DNA from: UBA1181 sp045639525
GTDB lineage: Bacteria > Bacteroidota > Bacteroidia > Bacteroidales > Paludibacteraceae
Direction: 5' to 3'
Assembly: GCA_045639525.1 (NCBI GenBank)
Contig: JAZUDI010000037.1
Span: 1 to 64,000, forward strand
DNA: 64,000 nucleotides
The translations under genes and the position numbers were made by a program. Position 1 is the stretch's first letter; each line of letters starts with the position of its first letter. The notes beneath the pieces were generated by a model. The model searched no databases. It worked only from the letters and a program-made list of their open reading frames with translations, and was not told the origin of the DNA. This document shows, in pieces, positions 35,328-44,215 of the stretch.

Positions 35328-35777
35328 ATGAATTATTGGTTTGAATGCAAGGTTTCCTATAATAAGCAAGATGATTCCGGCAAGATAAAAAAGGTGTCTG
35401 ATATCTATTTGGTGGATGCGCTCTCGTTTACCGAGGCGGAAAAGCGCGTTACCGAGGAGATCACCCCTTTCGCTACCACGTTTGAGAATGGTGTCTTTAC
35501 CATTGATGGAATCAAGCACGTGAAGATCGCTGATATCTTCGCCGAGGATTTGGAGTGCGAAAAGTGGTTCAAGTGCAAGGTGACCTATACCTCTATTGAT
35601 GAGGTATCCGCTAAGGAGAAGAAGATAACCACCGTCAATTTGGTGCATGCCGATGATATGCAAGAGGCCTTCAAGAACTTGAAAGAGGGCTTGAACGATA
35701 TTATTTCCGATTGCGACATCACCAGTATGACAGAGACGGCTATCGCCGATATCTTGCATTATACTGTGCCTGCTTGA
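35328..35777 (+). CDS. DUF4494 protein with internal duplication
   Basis: A small conserved Bacteroidota protein of 149 residues with no known function. It consists of two similar halves: WFECKVSYNKQDDSGKIKKV (4-23) matches WFKCKVTYTSIDEVSAKEKK (80-99), and each half ends with an I-A-D-I-F/L motif (KIADIFAED; TAIADILHY). No signal peptide or membrane segment. Its stop overlaps the start of the YggS-like gene by one base (TGATG). Confidence 0.85.
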   Translation: MNYWFECKVSYNKQDDSGKIKKVSDIYLVDALSFTEAEKRVTEEITPFATTFENGVFTIDGIKHVKIADIFAEDLECEKWFKCKVTYTSIDEVSAKEKKITTVNLVHADDMQEAFKNLKEGLNDIISDCDITSMTETAIADILHYTVPA

Positions 35778-36433
35778 TGATCAAGGATCGTATCATAGAA
35801 TTGAACTCTTCCATGCCGGCTGGCGCTCGCTTGCTGGCCGTCTCTAAGTTTCACCCTGTTGAGGCTATTCGGGAGGCGTATGATGCGGGTCAGCGCCTTT
35901 TCGGAGAGAGTAGGGTGCAGGAGGTGGCTGCCAAGAAGGATCAGTTGCCTGCCGATGTGGAGTGGCACTTTATCGGACATCTTCAGACCAATAAGGTCAA
36001 ACAGTTGGTCCCGTTTGTCACGCTGATTCATGGCGTGGATACGGAGCATCTGCTGGCGGAGATCGATAAGCAAGCCGCACTGTGCGGACGCACGGTGGAT
36101 TGCCTTTTAGAGGTCCATGTGGCGCGTGAGGAGAGTAAGTTCGGCTTCTCTCCCGAAGATGTCTTGCGCTTCTTCTCCGAGGGGATTGACCGTCGATATG
36201 AGCATGTTCGAGTGGTGGGTATCATGGGAATGGCTTCCCATGTGGATGATGAGGCCGCTATCCGTTCGGAATTCAAACTTCTTCGCTCGCTTTACGATGA
36301 GGTGAAGGCGAAATACGCCCCTTGGTTCAGGGAACTCTCCATGGGAATGTCCGGAGATTACCGCATCGCTTTGGAGGAGGGTAGTACCATGGTTCGCATT
36401 GGAACCTATATATTCGGGGAAAGGGTTTATTGA
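35777..36433 (+). CDS. YggS/PROSC-family PLP homeostasis protein
   Basis: A cytosolic PLP-binding TIM-barrel protein that buffers pyridoxal phosphate. The 218-residue product has LLAVSKFHP with the PLP lysine, LFGESRVQE, EWHFIGHLQTNK and the C-terminal ELSMGMSGDYRIALEEGSTMVRIG. The start MIKDRIIELN is chosen for homology; the longer frame runs into DUF4494. Confidence 0.95.
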   Translation: MIKDRIIELNSSMPAGARLLAVSKFHPVEAIREAYDAGQRLFGESRVQEVAAKKDQLPADVEWHFIGHLQTNKVKQLVPFVTLIHGVDTEHLLAEIDKQAALCGRTVDCLLEVHVAREESKFGFSPEDVLRFFSEGIDRRYEHVRVVGIMGMASHVDDEAAIRSEFKLLRSLYDEVKAKYAPWFRELSMGMSGDYRIALEEGSTMVRIGTYIFGERVY

Positions 36434-36457
36434 TTGGATATTGAAGATCGTGATGAG

Positions 36458-36488
36458 ACGGCTGTGGGTGACCATAGCCGTTTTTTTG
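36458..36488 (+). terminator. Terminator after the YggS gene
   Basis: ACGGCTGTGG and CCATAGCCGT form a 10-bp stem (one G-T), followed by seven T. Confidence 0.8.
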
Positions 36489-36545
36489 TTTGCGAGCGCC
36501 TGTTTAGTTGCGTTTGAAATATTGTAATTCACAATTTTATCTGTT

Positions 36546-36567
36546 TTGTGCAATTTTTACGGCACAA
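36546..36567 (+). promoter_or_regulatory. Upstream dyad TTGTGC-n10-GCACAA
   Basis: TTGTGC (36546-36551) and GCACAA (36562-36567) form an inverted repeat related to the second dyad 12 bases downstream. A likely second operator site. Confidence 0.5.
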
Positions 36568-36578
36568 TATTTGGTGGA

Positions 36579-36607
36579 TTGTGCAAAATGTATTTATATT
36601 TGCACAA
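36579..36607 (+). promoter_or_regulatory. Operator dyad over the acyl-CoA synthetase promoter
   Basis: TTGTGCAAA (36579-36587) and TTTGCACAA (36599-36607) are perfect 9-bp inverted arms. The right arm overlaps the -7 box. This is the classic position for repression. Confidence 0.6.
36595..36602 (+). promoter_or_regulatory. -7 box of the first acyl-CoA synthetase gene
   Basis: TATATTTG, 25 bases before the start codon. Confidence 0.6.
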
Positions 36608-36627
36608 AACAATTAGAAGTGAGTATT

Positions 36628-38286
36628 ATGGCCAACGGTTTTATCCACTACTTTGAGAAGGCGATCCCTGAATTTTGGGAGTTGCCTGCCATGACTGATT
36701 ATGTTTCGAAGAGTTCATACACCTATCAGCAGGTGGGTGAGGAGATCGCTAAACTCCACCTTCTCTTTGAACAGATGCACATCCAGCCCAATGATAAAGT
36801 GGCGTTGGTGGGTAGGAACACGCCTCAATGGGCGATCACTTTTCTGGCGACAGTCACCTATGGAGCGGTGATTGTCCCTATTTTGCAGGATTTCCACCCC
36901 AATGATGTGATGCACATCGTCAACCATTCGGAGTCCAAACTCTTGTTCTTGAGTGACAACCAGTGGGAGAACTTGGAAGAGGAGAAGATGCGGAACATCC
37001 GAGGTGTCTTCTCCATTACGGATTTCAGGTGCGTCTATCAAGCGCCAGGGGAGACGGTGCAGGCGATGATGAAACAGTTGCCGACCTGCTATGCGGAGCG
37101 GTATCCGAATGGCCTTCGTAAGGAGGATGTCAAATATGCCCAAAAGGATGACGAGGAGTTGGCGGTTCTCAACTATACCTCTGGAACGACTGGGTATAGC
37201 AAGGGCGTGATGCTGACGGGAGAGAATCTCTGTGGCAACCTGGATTTCGCGGGAGAGACCAATTTGGTGGGCAGAGGATATCGCATTTTGACCTTCTTGC
37301 CATTGGCGCACGCTTATGGATGCGCTTTTGATTTCTTGGCGCAGATCGCTTATGGCGCCCACATCACCTTCTTGACGAAGATTCCTAGCCCGAAGGTGTT
37401 GTTGAAGGCGATGGAGGAGGTGAAGCCAACCGCTATCTTTACGGTCCCTTTGATTATTGAGAAGATATATAAGAACAATATATTACCTAAGTTGAACAAG
37501 ACCTCTATGCGGTTGATCACCAATATTCCGATCCTTTCCGGTCGGGTATATGCGGAGATCCGCAACACATTGGTGAAGACGTTTGGAGGCGAGTTCTGCC
37601 AGATGGTGATTGGCGGAGCGCCGATTAACCGTGAGGTGGAGGATTTCCTCTTGAAGATAAAGTTCCCTTTCTCGGTGGGATACGGCATGACTGAGTGCGG
37701 TCCGCTCATCAGTTTTGAGGGTTGTGATACCTACTCCCCCCATTCTACAGGTCGTGTGATCACTGGTATGGAGATGCGAATCGATTCCGCCGATCCGAAA
37801 AATGTCCCTGGCGAGATTCAGGTGAGGGGCAGAAATGTGATGAAAGGTTATTATAAAAACGAGGAGGCTACGGCTGAAACCTTTACGGCGGATGGCTGGA
37901 TGAGAACGGGAGATATTGGAGTCATGGATGCGCAAGGCTTCCTATACATCAAGGGGCGTTCCAAAACTATGATTTTAGGCCCTTCTGGTCAAAATATCTA
38001 TCCGGAGGAGATTGAGGCGAAATTGAATAATTTGCCATTCATCTCCGAAAGCATTGTCATGATGCGAAACGAAAAGTTGGTGGCTCTGGTCTATCCGGAT
38101 TCTGCCGCCATGGATGAGATGGGTGTCCAAACGAAGGATTTGGATGTCGTGATGGAGACTCATAGGAAAAGTTTGAATGAGCAATTGGCCGCTTACGAGC
38201 GTTTGACTGCAATCATCATTCATCCGACAGAGTTTGAGAAGACACCTAAGAAGTCCATCAAAAGGTATCTTTACGAAAAGGCGTAA
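36628..38286 (+). CDS. Acyl-CoA synthetase / AMP-binding enzyme 1
   Basis: Activates a fatty acid (or other carboxylate) to its CoA thioester through an acyl-adenylate. The 552-residue product has the P-loop YTSGTTGYSKG near residue 180, VGYGMTECGPLISF, MRTGDIG, the hinge KGRSKTMILGPSGQNIYPEE, and the C-terminal catalytic lysine segment TPKKSIKRYLY. The upstream in-frame extension (from 36508) is not protein-like and contains the promoter, so the ATG at 36628 is used. Tandem with a close paralog; substrate not predictable. Confidence 0.93.
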   Translation: MANGFIHYFEKAIPEFWELPAMTDYVSKSSYTYQQVGEEIAKLHLLFEQMHIQPNDKVALVGRNTPQWAITFLATVTYGAVIVPILQDFHPNDVMHIVNHSESKLLFLSDNQWENLEEEKMRNIRGVFSITDFRCVYQAPGETVQAMMKQLPTCYAERYPNGLRKEDVKYAQKDDEELAVLNYTSGTTGYSKGVMLTGENLCGNLDFAGETNLVGRGYRILTFLPLAHAYGCAFDFLAQIAYGAHITFLTKIPSPKVLLKAMEEVKPTAIFTVPLIIEKIYKNNILPKLNKTSMRLITNIPILSGRVYAEIRNTLVKTFGGEFCQMVIGGAPINREVEDFLLKIKFPFSVGYGMTECGPLISFEGCDTYSPHSTGRVITGMEMRIDSADPKNVPGEIQVRGRNVMKGYYKNEEATAETFTADGWMRTGDIGVMDAQGFLYIKGRSKTMILGPSGQNIYPEEIEAKLNNLPFISESIVMMRNEKLVALVYPDSAAMDEMGVQTKDLDVVMETHRKSLNEQLAAYERLTAIIIHPTEFEKTPKKSIKRYLYEKA

Positions 38287-38386
38287 TGTCATTGTTTAAG
38301 GTGCCTTTGTTTAAATAGTATTTGTGGTATTTTTTTTTATAAAACAAGGGGAAAGAAAAGGAGTCCCCGCTAATTATTAGTTCAAA

Positions 38387-40057
38387 ATGAAACATTACGA
38401 AGGAAGGTTCAATCAGATGTTGGAGCGTTCGATTCGCGAGAATTGGGAGGAGCCCGCATTAACGGATTATGTATCAGGATTTACGTACAATTACAAAGAT
38501 ATAGCTGCTGCTATCGAGAAGATGCACATCCTCTATCGCGAGATGGGCATCAAGCCAGACGATAAGATAGCGTTGGTCGGAAAAAATACGCCAGAGTGGG
38601 GTATCGTATTCCTCTCAGCGGTATCATACGGTGCGATCATCGTGCCTATTCTCCAAAACTTCCCTGTGGATGATATTCACCACATTGTGAACCATTCCGA
38701 GTCATCGTTGCTCTTCGTGAGCGATAACTTCAAGGATCAAATCTTGGAAGAAAACATCAAGAATGTAAAGGCTGTGTTCTGCTATTCGGATAAGACTTGT
38801 CTTTTCAAAAGGGAGCAATATGCCTTCCCGTTGGAGCCTCAATCTTTGCGCGCGGAGTTGGACAAGAAGTACCCTAAGGGTATGACTTCTGCCGACGTGG
38901 TTTATGCCGACAAGGCTCCGGGCGAGGTGTTCTCTATCAACTATACCTCTGGTACTACAGGCTTCAGCAAGGGTGTGTTGCAGTTGATCGACAATATCAC
39001 TGGTAACATCGGTTTCATCGAGGAGGTAGGTTTGTCGAAGAAGGGCAACAAGATTTTGACATTCTTGCCGTTGGCGCACACTTACGGTTGTACTTTGGAT
39101 TTCCTTTCGCAGGTTTCCAATGGCGCACACATCACCTTCCTCAATAAACTTCCAGCTCCAAATGTCTTGATCAAGGCCTTCAGCGAGATTCGTCCAAGTG
39201 TAATCTTTACGGTGCCTTTGGTGGTAGAGAAGATTTTCCGCGCTGTGGCAGAACCGATCATTGTTAAGGCTGAGGCTGAGATGTCGCAAGACCAGTTAGA
39301 GACAAAGGTATATCCTGAGGTTCGCGAGAAGTTGATCCAGTTGTTTGGTGGCCAATTCAAGCAAGTGGTTGTCGGTGGCGCACCGTTGAATGCAGATATT
39401 GAGGCTTCTCTTAAGAAGATCAAGTTCCCATTCTGCGTGGGATATGGTATGACAGAGTGCTCTCCGTTGATCAGTTTTGTGGATTTGGATCGTTTCGTTG
39501 CGAAGTCAGTAGGTGTCACTCTTCCTAACTTGGATGTCAGAATTGATTCCGAAGATCAAGAGAATGTCGTTGGCGAGATCCTCGTGAAGGGACAAAACGT
39601 CATGGGTGGTTACTACAAAGATCCTGATACTACCGCCAATGTGATCGACAAGGATGGCTGGTTGCACACGGGAGACCTTGGCACTTTGGACAAGCACAAC
39701 AACTTGTTCATCAAGGGACGTTGCAAGACCATGATTTTGGGTCCTTCCGGACAAAACATCTATCCAGAGGCATTGGAGGCGAAGATCAACAACATGCCAT
39801 ACGTTTCCGAGTGTTTGGTGATCGAGGGTGAGAAGGGCTTGATGGCCTTGGTTTACCCAGACTTCAAGTTGATGGACGAGAACCATGTCGATGAGAAGCG
39901 TGTGATGGAGATCATGGAGGAGAATCGCAAAAACTACAACCAAATGGTGGCTAATTACGAGCAAGTCACAGAGGTTCGTCTCTATCCTAATGAGTTTGAG
40001 AAGACTCCTAAGAAGAGCATCAAGCGTTATTTGTACCAAAGCAACGGAAAGAAATAA
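38387..40057 (+). CDS. Acyl-CoA synthetase / AMP-binding enzyme 2
   Basis: The 556-residue paralog of the preceding gene has the same blocks: YTSGTTGFSKG, VGYGMTECSPLISF, LHTGDLG, KGRCKTMILGPSGQNIYPE and TPKKSIKRYLYQ. Codon use is more like that of highly expressed genes (the ribosomal block) than copy 1. It lacks the TTGTGCAA dyad and is separated by 100 bases with only a small GGGGA/TCCCC hairpin, so it may be partly independent of copy 1. Followed by a strong terminator. Confidence 0.93.
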   Translation: MKHYEGRFNQMLERSIRENWEEPALTDYVSGFTYNYKDIAAAIEKMHILYREMGIKPDDKIALVGKNTPEWGIVFLSAVSYGAIIVPILQNFPVDDIHHIVNHSESSLLFVSDNFKDQILEENIKNVKAVFCYSDKTCLFKREQYAFPLEPQSLRAELDKKYPKGMTSADVVYADKAPGEVFSINYTSGTTGFSKGVLQLIDNITGNIGFIEEVGLSKKGNKILTFLPLAHTYGCTLDFLSQVSNGAHITFLNKLPAPNVLIKAFSEIRPSVIFTVPLVVEKIFRAVAEPIIVKAEAEMSQDQLETKVYPEVREKLIQLFGGQFKQVVVGGAPLNADIEASLKKIKFPFCVGYGMTECSPLISFVDLDRFVAKSVGVTLPNLDVRIDSEDQENVVGEILVKGQNVMGGYYKDPDTTANVIDKDGWLHTGDLGTLDKHNNLFIKGRCKTMILGPSGQNIYPEALEAKINNMPYVSECLVIEGEKGLMALVYPDFKLMDENHVDEKRVMEIMEENRKNYNQMVANYEQVTEVRLYPNEFEKTPKKSIKRYLYQSNGKK

Positions 40058-40082
40058 TCTTGCCGTGAGATGATAATGAAAG

Positions 40083-40111
40083 GGACGAGGCTTCAACCTC
40101 GTCCTTTTTTT
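40083..40111 (+). terminator. Terminator after the acyl-CoA synthetase pair
   Basis: GGACGAGG and CCTCGTCC form an 8-bp stem with loop CTTCAA, then seven T. Confidence 0.88.
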
Positions 40112-40155
40112 GTTTCCTTAACTTATCAAACTCTTGTCTGTTTTCTTGTTTTTCC

Positions 40156-40163
40156 TATCTTTG
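40156..40163 (+). promoter_or_regulatory. -7 box of the coiled-coil/DUF4112 operon
   Basis: TATCTTTG. It lies after an upstream in-frame ATG (40134) and before the chosen start, which argues for the shorter protein. Confidence 0.6.
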
Positions 40164-40202
40164 TTAACAGCAATTATGGTTGAATCATTAATATTGATGA
40201 TC

Positions 40203-42329
40203 ATGGAAAACGAACAACGTGTATATGGTTATGTGAAATCCATAGCGGAGGAACAATTCGCGAAAAAGGAGATGATCTCCCGAGCGGATGTCGCCTATAT
40301 CCTCAAAGAAAAATATAAAGTGGAGTGTGCGGACGGTGCGGAACTCAGCGCATTGGTCTATCGTGCGTATGAGGCCGCCGGGAAGCCCGAATCTATCCGT
40401 TGGGCCATATCGACCAACGGGGGAGAGAAGAGTGTGGTGGATCAATATGAGTTGAACATCCGTTTAGGAAAGGGTGAGACGGAGCAGGCGGTAGCCATTG
40501 TGGAGAAGGATCTCTCCGATTCGGACCATTGGTTGGACGAGGCTAAGCGAAAAATCTCTGATGTCTTGAAGTTGGAGTTGGCGCAGGATGCCGCCGCTTT
40601 GAGCAAGTGGTTGCAGGGTACTTCGGGTATAGAGGAGGTGAAGACGAAGAGCTCCGCTTTGATGCAGAATTACGGGAAGATGGTGGAGTGCTATCAGGCG
40701 GCCGAGAGTGGTGTGCGTGGCGATATCCACGATTTCGTGGAGTTGCGTAGCGATGTCAACGCCCGTTTTATGCAGTATGCCAATGCGTTGGTGGATGTGT
40801 TTGGCGACTCCATACGTGTGGTGGCGCCCCAATTGTTTGATTTCGATGGCGTGAAATATTTGGATGCCGCCTCCATGCAGCAGAGCGCCCAACTGGAGTT
40901 TGATAAACTATCCCAAAACTGTACCTTGCTTTTGGGCGAGATCGCCTCCCATTACAGTGCGACGATGAGCCAGGTGCCTTTGTGGCTGAAGATGGGCAGA
41001 GGTGCGGCAAGCGTCAAGGGGGGCGTGTATGGTTCGTTGGCGATGGGTGTGGTCTCCTATCTCAACCATTGGTTGAGCGCTCAGGAAAAGACTACCCAAA
41101 TGAAGAAGGAGTATGTGAAGTTTGAGGCGAGCGTCAAGCGTGACCGCCACCAGTTGGACGGCGATATGATGCGTTTGATGAAGATCCATAAGGTGATGAA
41201 CGATCTCTATATTCCTCGTGCGGCAACTTTCTCGAGAAGGTGCGACGAGGTGATATCGGCAGATATGAAGGGCTTGCTGGATACACTCTATTCGGGCGAG
41301 GTGGAACCTCTGGTGAAGGAGCGTGACGCCTTGTTGAAGCGAATGAAAGCCTTGGAGCAGAGCGTCTGCGACCACCATGAGAATATCGCGATGTTCGATC
41401 ATCAAATCACTGAATTGCAGGGAATGTTGGATGCCCAAAAGGAGAAATACACGCAGGCTTCTTCCCGTAAACCCGCTGAACCGGGCGCTTTGAAACGCTT
41501 CTTTACCTTTGGTGTGGCGCAGAAGAATTATGGCCGCCGACTCTTGGAGTGGGAGGCGCAGGACGGTGCTTTGGTCAATGGCTATGAAGAGGCTGTGATG
41601 GACCTTTCCGAGGACAAGGAGGATAAAAACGCACATGCCGCGCAGTTGGAGAGAGATAAAAGCGAGTATGCCGCCTGCAAAGATCGTTTGGCCGAGTTGA
41701 ATCGCTTGATTAGGGAGGAAATCAACTGTACCCCAGCGCAGAAGATGGTCGCTTTGAAGCATCTGAAAAACATCGTGACATTGTTGCAGGCGGGAAAGAA
41801 GATAGCCGAGAGCCGATTGGACGACTCGTTGCTGGATGTGGTGGTGCCTGCCCGATTGGAGAGCATTGCGCCGCTCACGGAGGAGATAGAGAACGGCTTG
41901 CGTGGCTTTGTGAGCGATCTTGCCGAGGAAATTAAAAATAGTGGTGGTGAGATATCCCACTCCATTATGCAGGATTTCGGATTGTCGTCGGCGGGCGAGG
42001 AGTCTGGTCAAATGGCTGCCACGGTGGATAAGGCCTCTGAACTTTTGAAGAATTGGAGTTATATGCAGACTGATAATATGAAGTCGCAGTTGAGTGAGGC
42101 GGTCTATCGTGTGGAAATGGAGCGTATGAAGCGTGAATTCCAGTCCGTAATGGCGGATTTGAACCAACAAAGCGATGCTTTGCAGGAGGTGATGAAACGT
42201 GCCAATGTGGCGGTCGATAAGGAGGATCTGCGCAAAGCCTTGATCGATTTGACCGGTATGGAGGAGGCTCGTTTGACACCACAGGATTTCGACGATATTT
42301 TGTCAGGAAAAAAACAGATAGAGATTTGA
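40203..42329 (+). CDS. Large coiled-coil protein of unknown function
   Basis: A 708-residue protein from MENEQRVYGYVKSIAEEQF; alternative starts at 40176 and 40134 add a hydrophobic stretch but the promoter lies after 40134. I do not recognise a family. The N-terminal 70 residues look like a small helical domain (MISRADVAYILKEKYKVEC). The rest is mostly helical with long heptad-like stretches (LVKERDALLKRMKALEQS; QITELQGMLDAQKEKY) and a short hydrophobic region (VKGGVYGSLAMGVVSYLNHW) near residue 290. It is followed after one base by a DUF4112 membrane protein, so the pair probably acts together at the membrane. Confidence 0.65.
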   Translation: MENEQRVYGYVKSIAEEQFAKKEMISRADVAYILKEKYKVECADGAELSALVYRAYEAAGKPESIRWAISTNGGEKSVVDQYELNIRLGKGETEQAVAIVEKDLSDSDHWLDEAKRKISDVLKLELAQDAAALSKWLQGTSGIEEVKTKSSALMQNYGKMVECYQAAESGVRGDIHDFVELRSDVNARFMQYANALVDVFGDSIRVVAPQLFDFDGVKYLDAASMQQSAQLEFDKLSQNCTLLLGEIASHYSATMSQVPLWLKMGRGAASVKGGVYGSLAMGVVSYLNHWLSAQEKTTQMKKEYVKFEASVKRDRHQLDGDMMRLMKIHKVMNDLYIPRAATFSRRCDEVISADMKGLLDTLYSGEVEPLVKERDALLKRMKALEQSVCDHHENIAMFDHQITELQGMLDAQKEKYTQASSRKPAEPGALKRFFTFGVAQKNYGRRLLEWEAQDGALVNGYEEAVMDLSEDKEDKNAHAAQLERDKSEYAACKDRLAELNRLIREEINCTPAQKMVALKHLKNIVTLLQAGKKIAESRLDDSLLDVVVPARLESIAPLTEEIENGLRGFVSDLAEEIKNSGGEISHSIMQDFGLSSAGEESGQMAATVDKASELLKNWSYMQTDNMKSQLSEAVYRVEMERMKREFQSVMADLNQQSDALQEVMKRANVAVDKEDLRKALIDLTGMEEARLTPQDFDDILSGKKQIEI

Positions 42330-42330
42330 T

Positions 42331-42924
42331 ATGTCTAATTTGAGGCGAGAGCAGACAAGGAAACAGTTCGGTTTCGACTCGGAGCGGCAGATACGCCGGC
42401 AGGAGCGGGCGAAACAACGTGCCTTGAAGGAACGTGAGCGTGATCAGCTACGCAGAGAGGAGATTGAACGGAATTCCCTTTACAAGACGCTGATCAAGGG
42501 TGCCTTCGGGTTCGATGTGGCCGATGCTGTGTTGGGATTCCTGGAGACTGTCGGTGATTTGCTTTCCGGATTGTTGGCCTTGACCTATGTCTATTTGTCG
42601 CTCTTCGTGGTCCGTTCGTTGCGTTTGACGATCGCTGTGCTGGGTGTCGCCTTTGTGGATTTGCTGATGGGCTTGGTGCCAGGCATTGGTACCCTCTTAG
42701 ATGTCGTTTTTTGCGGCAATTACATTAACCGAACGATGATAAAGGGGTATGTGGAGGGGGATGAGAAGATGCGGAAGCGCGTCAACATCATCTCTGTCGT
42801 GAGTCTCTTGGTTATCGTGGGGGTGGTGATGCTGTTGGTCCACCTCTTTGGATGGGTGTCGGACGCATGGTCGTCGAAAGAGTGGAGTTTATGGCCTAAA
42901 TTCGCGCATCATGCGAATGGTTGA
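42331..42924 (+). CDS. DUF4112-like membrane protein
   Basis: The 197-residue product has a strongly basic, charged N-terminus (about 1-48, rich in R, E and Q), then hydrophobic segments near 60-90, 95-118 and 150-170. The middle block VDLLMGLVPGIGTLLDVVFCGN is the DUF4112 signature. Function unknown. The next gene has its own promoter, so this pair forms a two-gene operon. Confidence 0.75.
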   Translation: MSNLRREQTRKQFGFDSERQIRRQERAKQRALKERERDQLRREEIERNSLYKTLIKGAFGFDVADAVLGFLETVGDLLSGLLALTYVYLSLFVVRSLRLTIAVLGVAFVDLLMGLVPGIGTLLDVVFCGNYINRTMIKGYVEGDEKMRKRVNIISVVSLLVIVGVVMLLVHLFGWVSDAWSSKEWSLWPKFAHHANG

Positions 42925-42988
42925 TCCTTGGAACGAGAAGTTTGCGATGATTTTTCCTCTTCTTGGAACAATTAGACCTTAAATTTAC

Positions 42989-42996
42989 TATCTTTG
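42989..42996 (+). promoter_or_regulatory. -7 box of ilvE
   Basis: TATCTTTG, 35 bases before the start codon. Confidence 0.6.
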
Positions 42997-43030
42997 AAAG
43001 ATTTTTGGAAATAACAAAACAATATAGATT

Positions 43031-44056
43031 ATGTCAGATTTGAATTTGGATTGGGCGAACCTAAAGTTCGGATACATGAAGACCGACTACAATGTTCGTT
43101 GCTACTACAGAGATGGTGCGTGGGGAGAGATTGAGATGAGCTCTGAGGAGACCATTAATCTTCACATGGCAGCTACTTGTCTCCACTATGGACAAGAGGC
43201 TTTCGAGGGTTTGAAGGCTTATCGTTGCAAGGATGGTAAGATCCGTATCTTCCGTATGGAGGCTAATGCGGAGCGTATGCAATCTACTTGTCGCGGTATC
43301 TTGATGCCAGAGCTTCCAACCGAGAAGTTCTGCGAGATGGTCAAGAGAGTAGTGAAGGCTAACGAGAGATTCTTGCCTCCTTACGAGAGTGGTGCATCCC
43401 TTTATATCCGTCCGCTTTTGATCGGTACGGGCGCTCAAGTAGGTGTTCACCCTGCTAACGAGTATCTTTTCATTATCTTTGTGACTCCAGTAGGTCCATA
43501 TTTCAAGGGCGGTTTCGCTGCCAATCCATATGTGGTCATTCGTGAGTACGACCGTTCAGCTCCTCTCGGAACTGGTATCTACAAGGTGGGTGGTAACTAT
43601 GCCGCTAGCCTCTTGGCTAACAAGAAGGCCCACGATTTGGGTTACTCTTGCGAGTTCTATTTGGATGCTAAGGAGAAGAAGTACATTGATGAGGCGGGTG
43701 CCGCTAACTTCTTCGGTATCAAGAATAATACCTATATCACACCTAAATCATCCTCTATCCTTCCTTCCATTACCAACAGAAGCTTGATGCAGTTGGCTGA
43801 GGATCTCGGGTTGAAGGTGGAGCGTCGCCAAATTCCTATCGAGGAGTTGGAAACGATGGAGGAGGCTGGCGCATGCGGTACAGCAGCCGTAATCAGCCCT
43901 ATCGCTCGTATCGATGACTTGGAGATGAACAAGTCTTATGTGATCGCGAAGGATGGAAAGCCAGGTCCAATCAGCAAGAAGTTGTATGAGAAGCTTCGTG
44001 GCATCCAATATGGTGAGGAGCCAGATGTTCACAACTGGGTGACTGTGATGGACTAA
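43031..44056 (+). CDS. ilvE: Branched-chain amino acid aminotransferase
   Basis: Transfers the amino group to or from leucine, isoleucine and valine. The 341-residue fold-type IV PLP enzyme has LHYGQEAFEGLKAYR, LYIRPLLIGTGAQVGV, the PLP lysine K185 in GIYKVGGNYAAS, YIDEAGAANFFG and the C-terminal EAGACGTAAVISPI. This layout is the eukaryotic-like BCAT II form common in Bacteroidota. Its codon use resembles highly expressed genes. Confidence 0.96.
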   Translation: MSDLNLDWANLKFGYMKTDYNVRCYYRDGAWGEIEMSSEETINLHMAATCLHYGQEAFEGLKAYRCKDGKIRIFRMEANAERMQSTCRGILMPELPTEKFCEMVKRVVKANERFLPPYESGASLYIRPLLIGTGAQVGVHPANEYLFIIFVTPVGPYFKGGFAANPYVVIREYDRSAPLGTGIYKVGGNYAASLLANKKAHDLGYSCEFYLDAKEKKYIDEAGAANFFGIKNNTYITPKSSSILPSITNRSLMQLAEDLGLKVERRQIPIEELETMEEAGACGTAAVISPIARIDDLEMNKSYVIAKDGKPGPISKKLYEKLRGIQYGEEPDVHNWVTVMD

Positions 44057-44111
44057 TCCCGACATGTAATATGTCATAAAACTTATACGTCTTTTATAGA
44101 CGATAGACCAG

Positions 44112-44142
44112 CCCCGTATGTCATAGGATGTACGGGGTTGTT
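44112..44142 (+). terminator. Terminator of ilvE
   Basis: CCCCGTA (44112-44118) pairs with TACGGGG (44131-44137), followed by TTGTTTG. A smaller hairpin CGTCT/AGACG lies just before it. Confidence 0.65.
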
Positions 44143-44159
44143 TGTGTGAAGAGATTTCC

Positions 44160-44167
44160 TATCTTTG
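44160..44167 (+). promoter_or_regulatory. -7 box of the SGNH hydrolase gene
   Basis: TATCTTTG, 49 bases before the start codon. Confidence 0.6.
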
Positions 44168-44215
44168 TTACATTGTATTAGATGAAAACATAAAAACACT
44201 ATTAAGAGTAAAACT

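Noticed and set aside
36508..36627. N-terminal extension of the first acyl-CoA synthetase
   Set aside because: It spans the -7 box and dyads and encodes a Cys-rich non-homologous stretch; the ATG at 36628 fits the paralog.
40908..42170. 420-residue open frame on the minus strand
   Set aside because: Shadow of the coiled-coil gene; His/Leu/Arg-rich composition typical of antisense frames.
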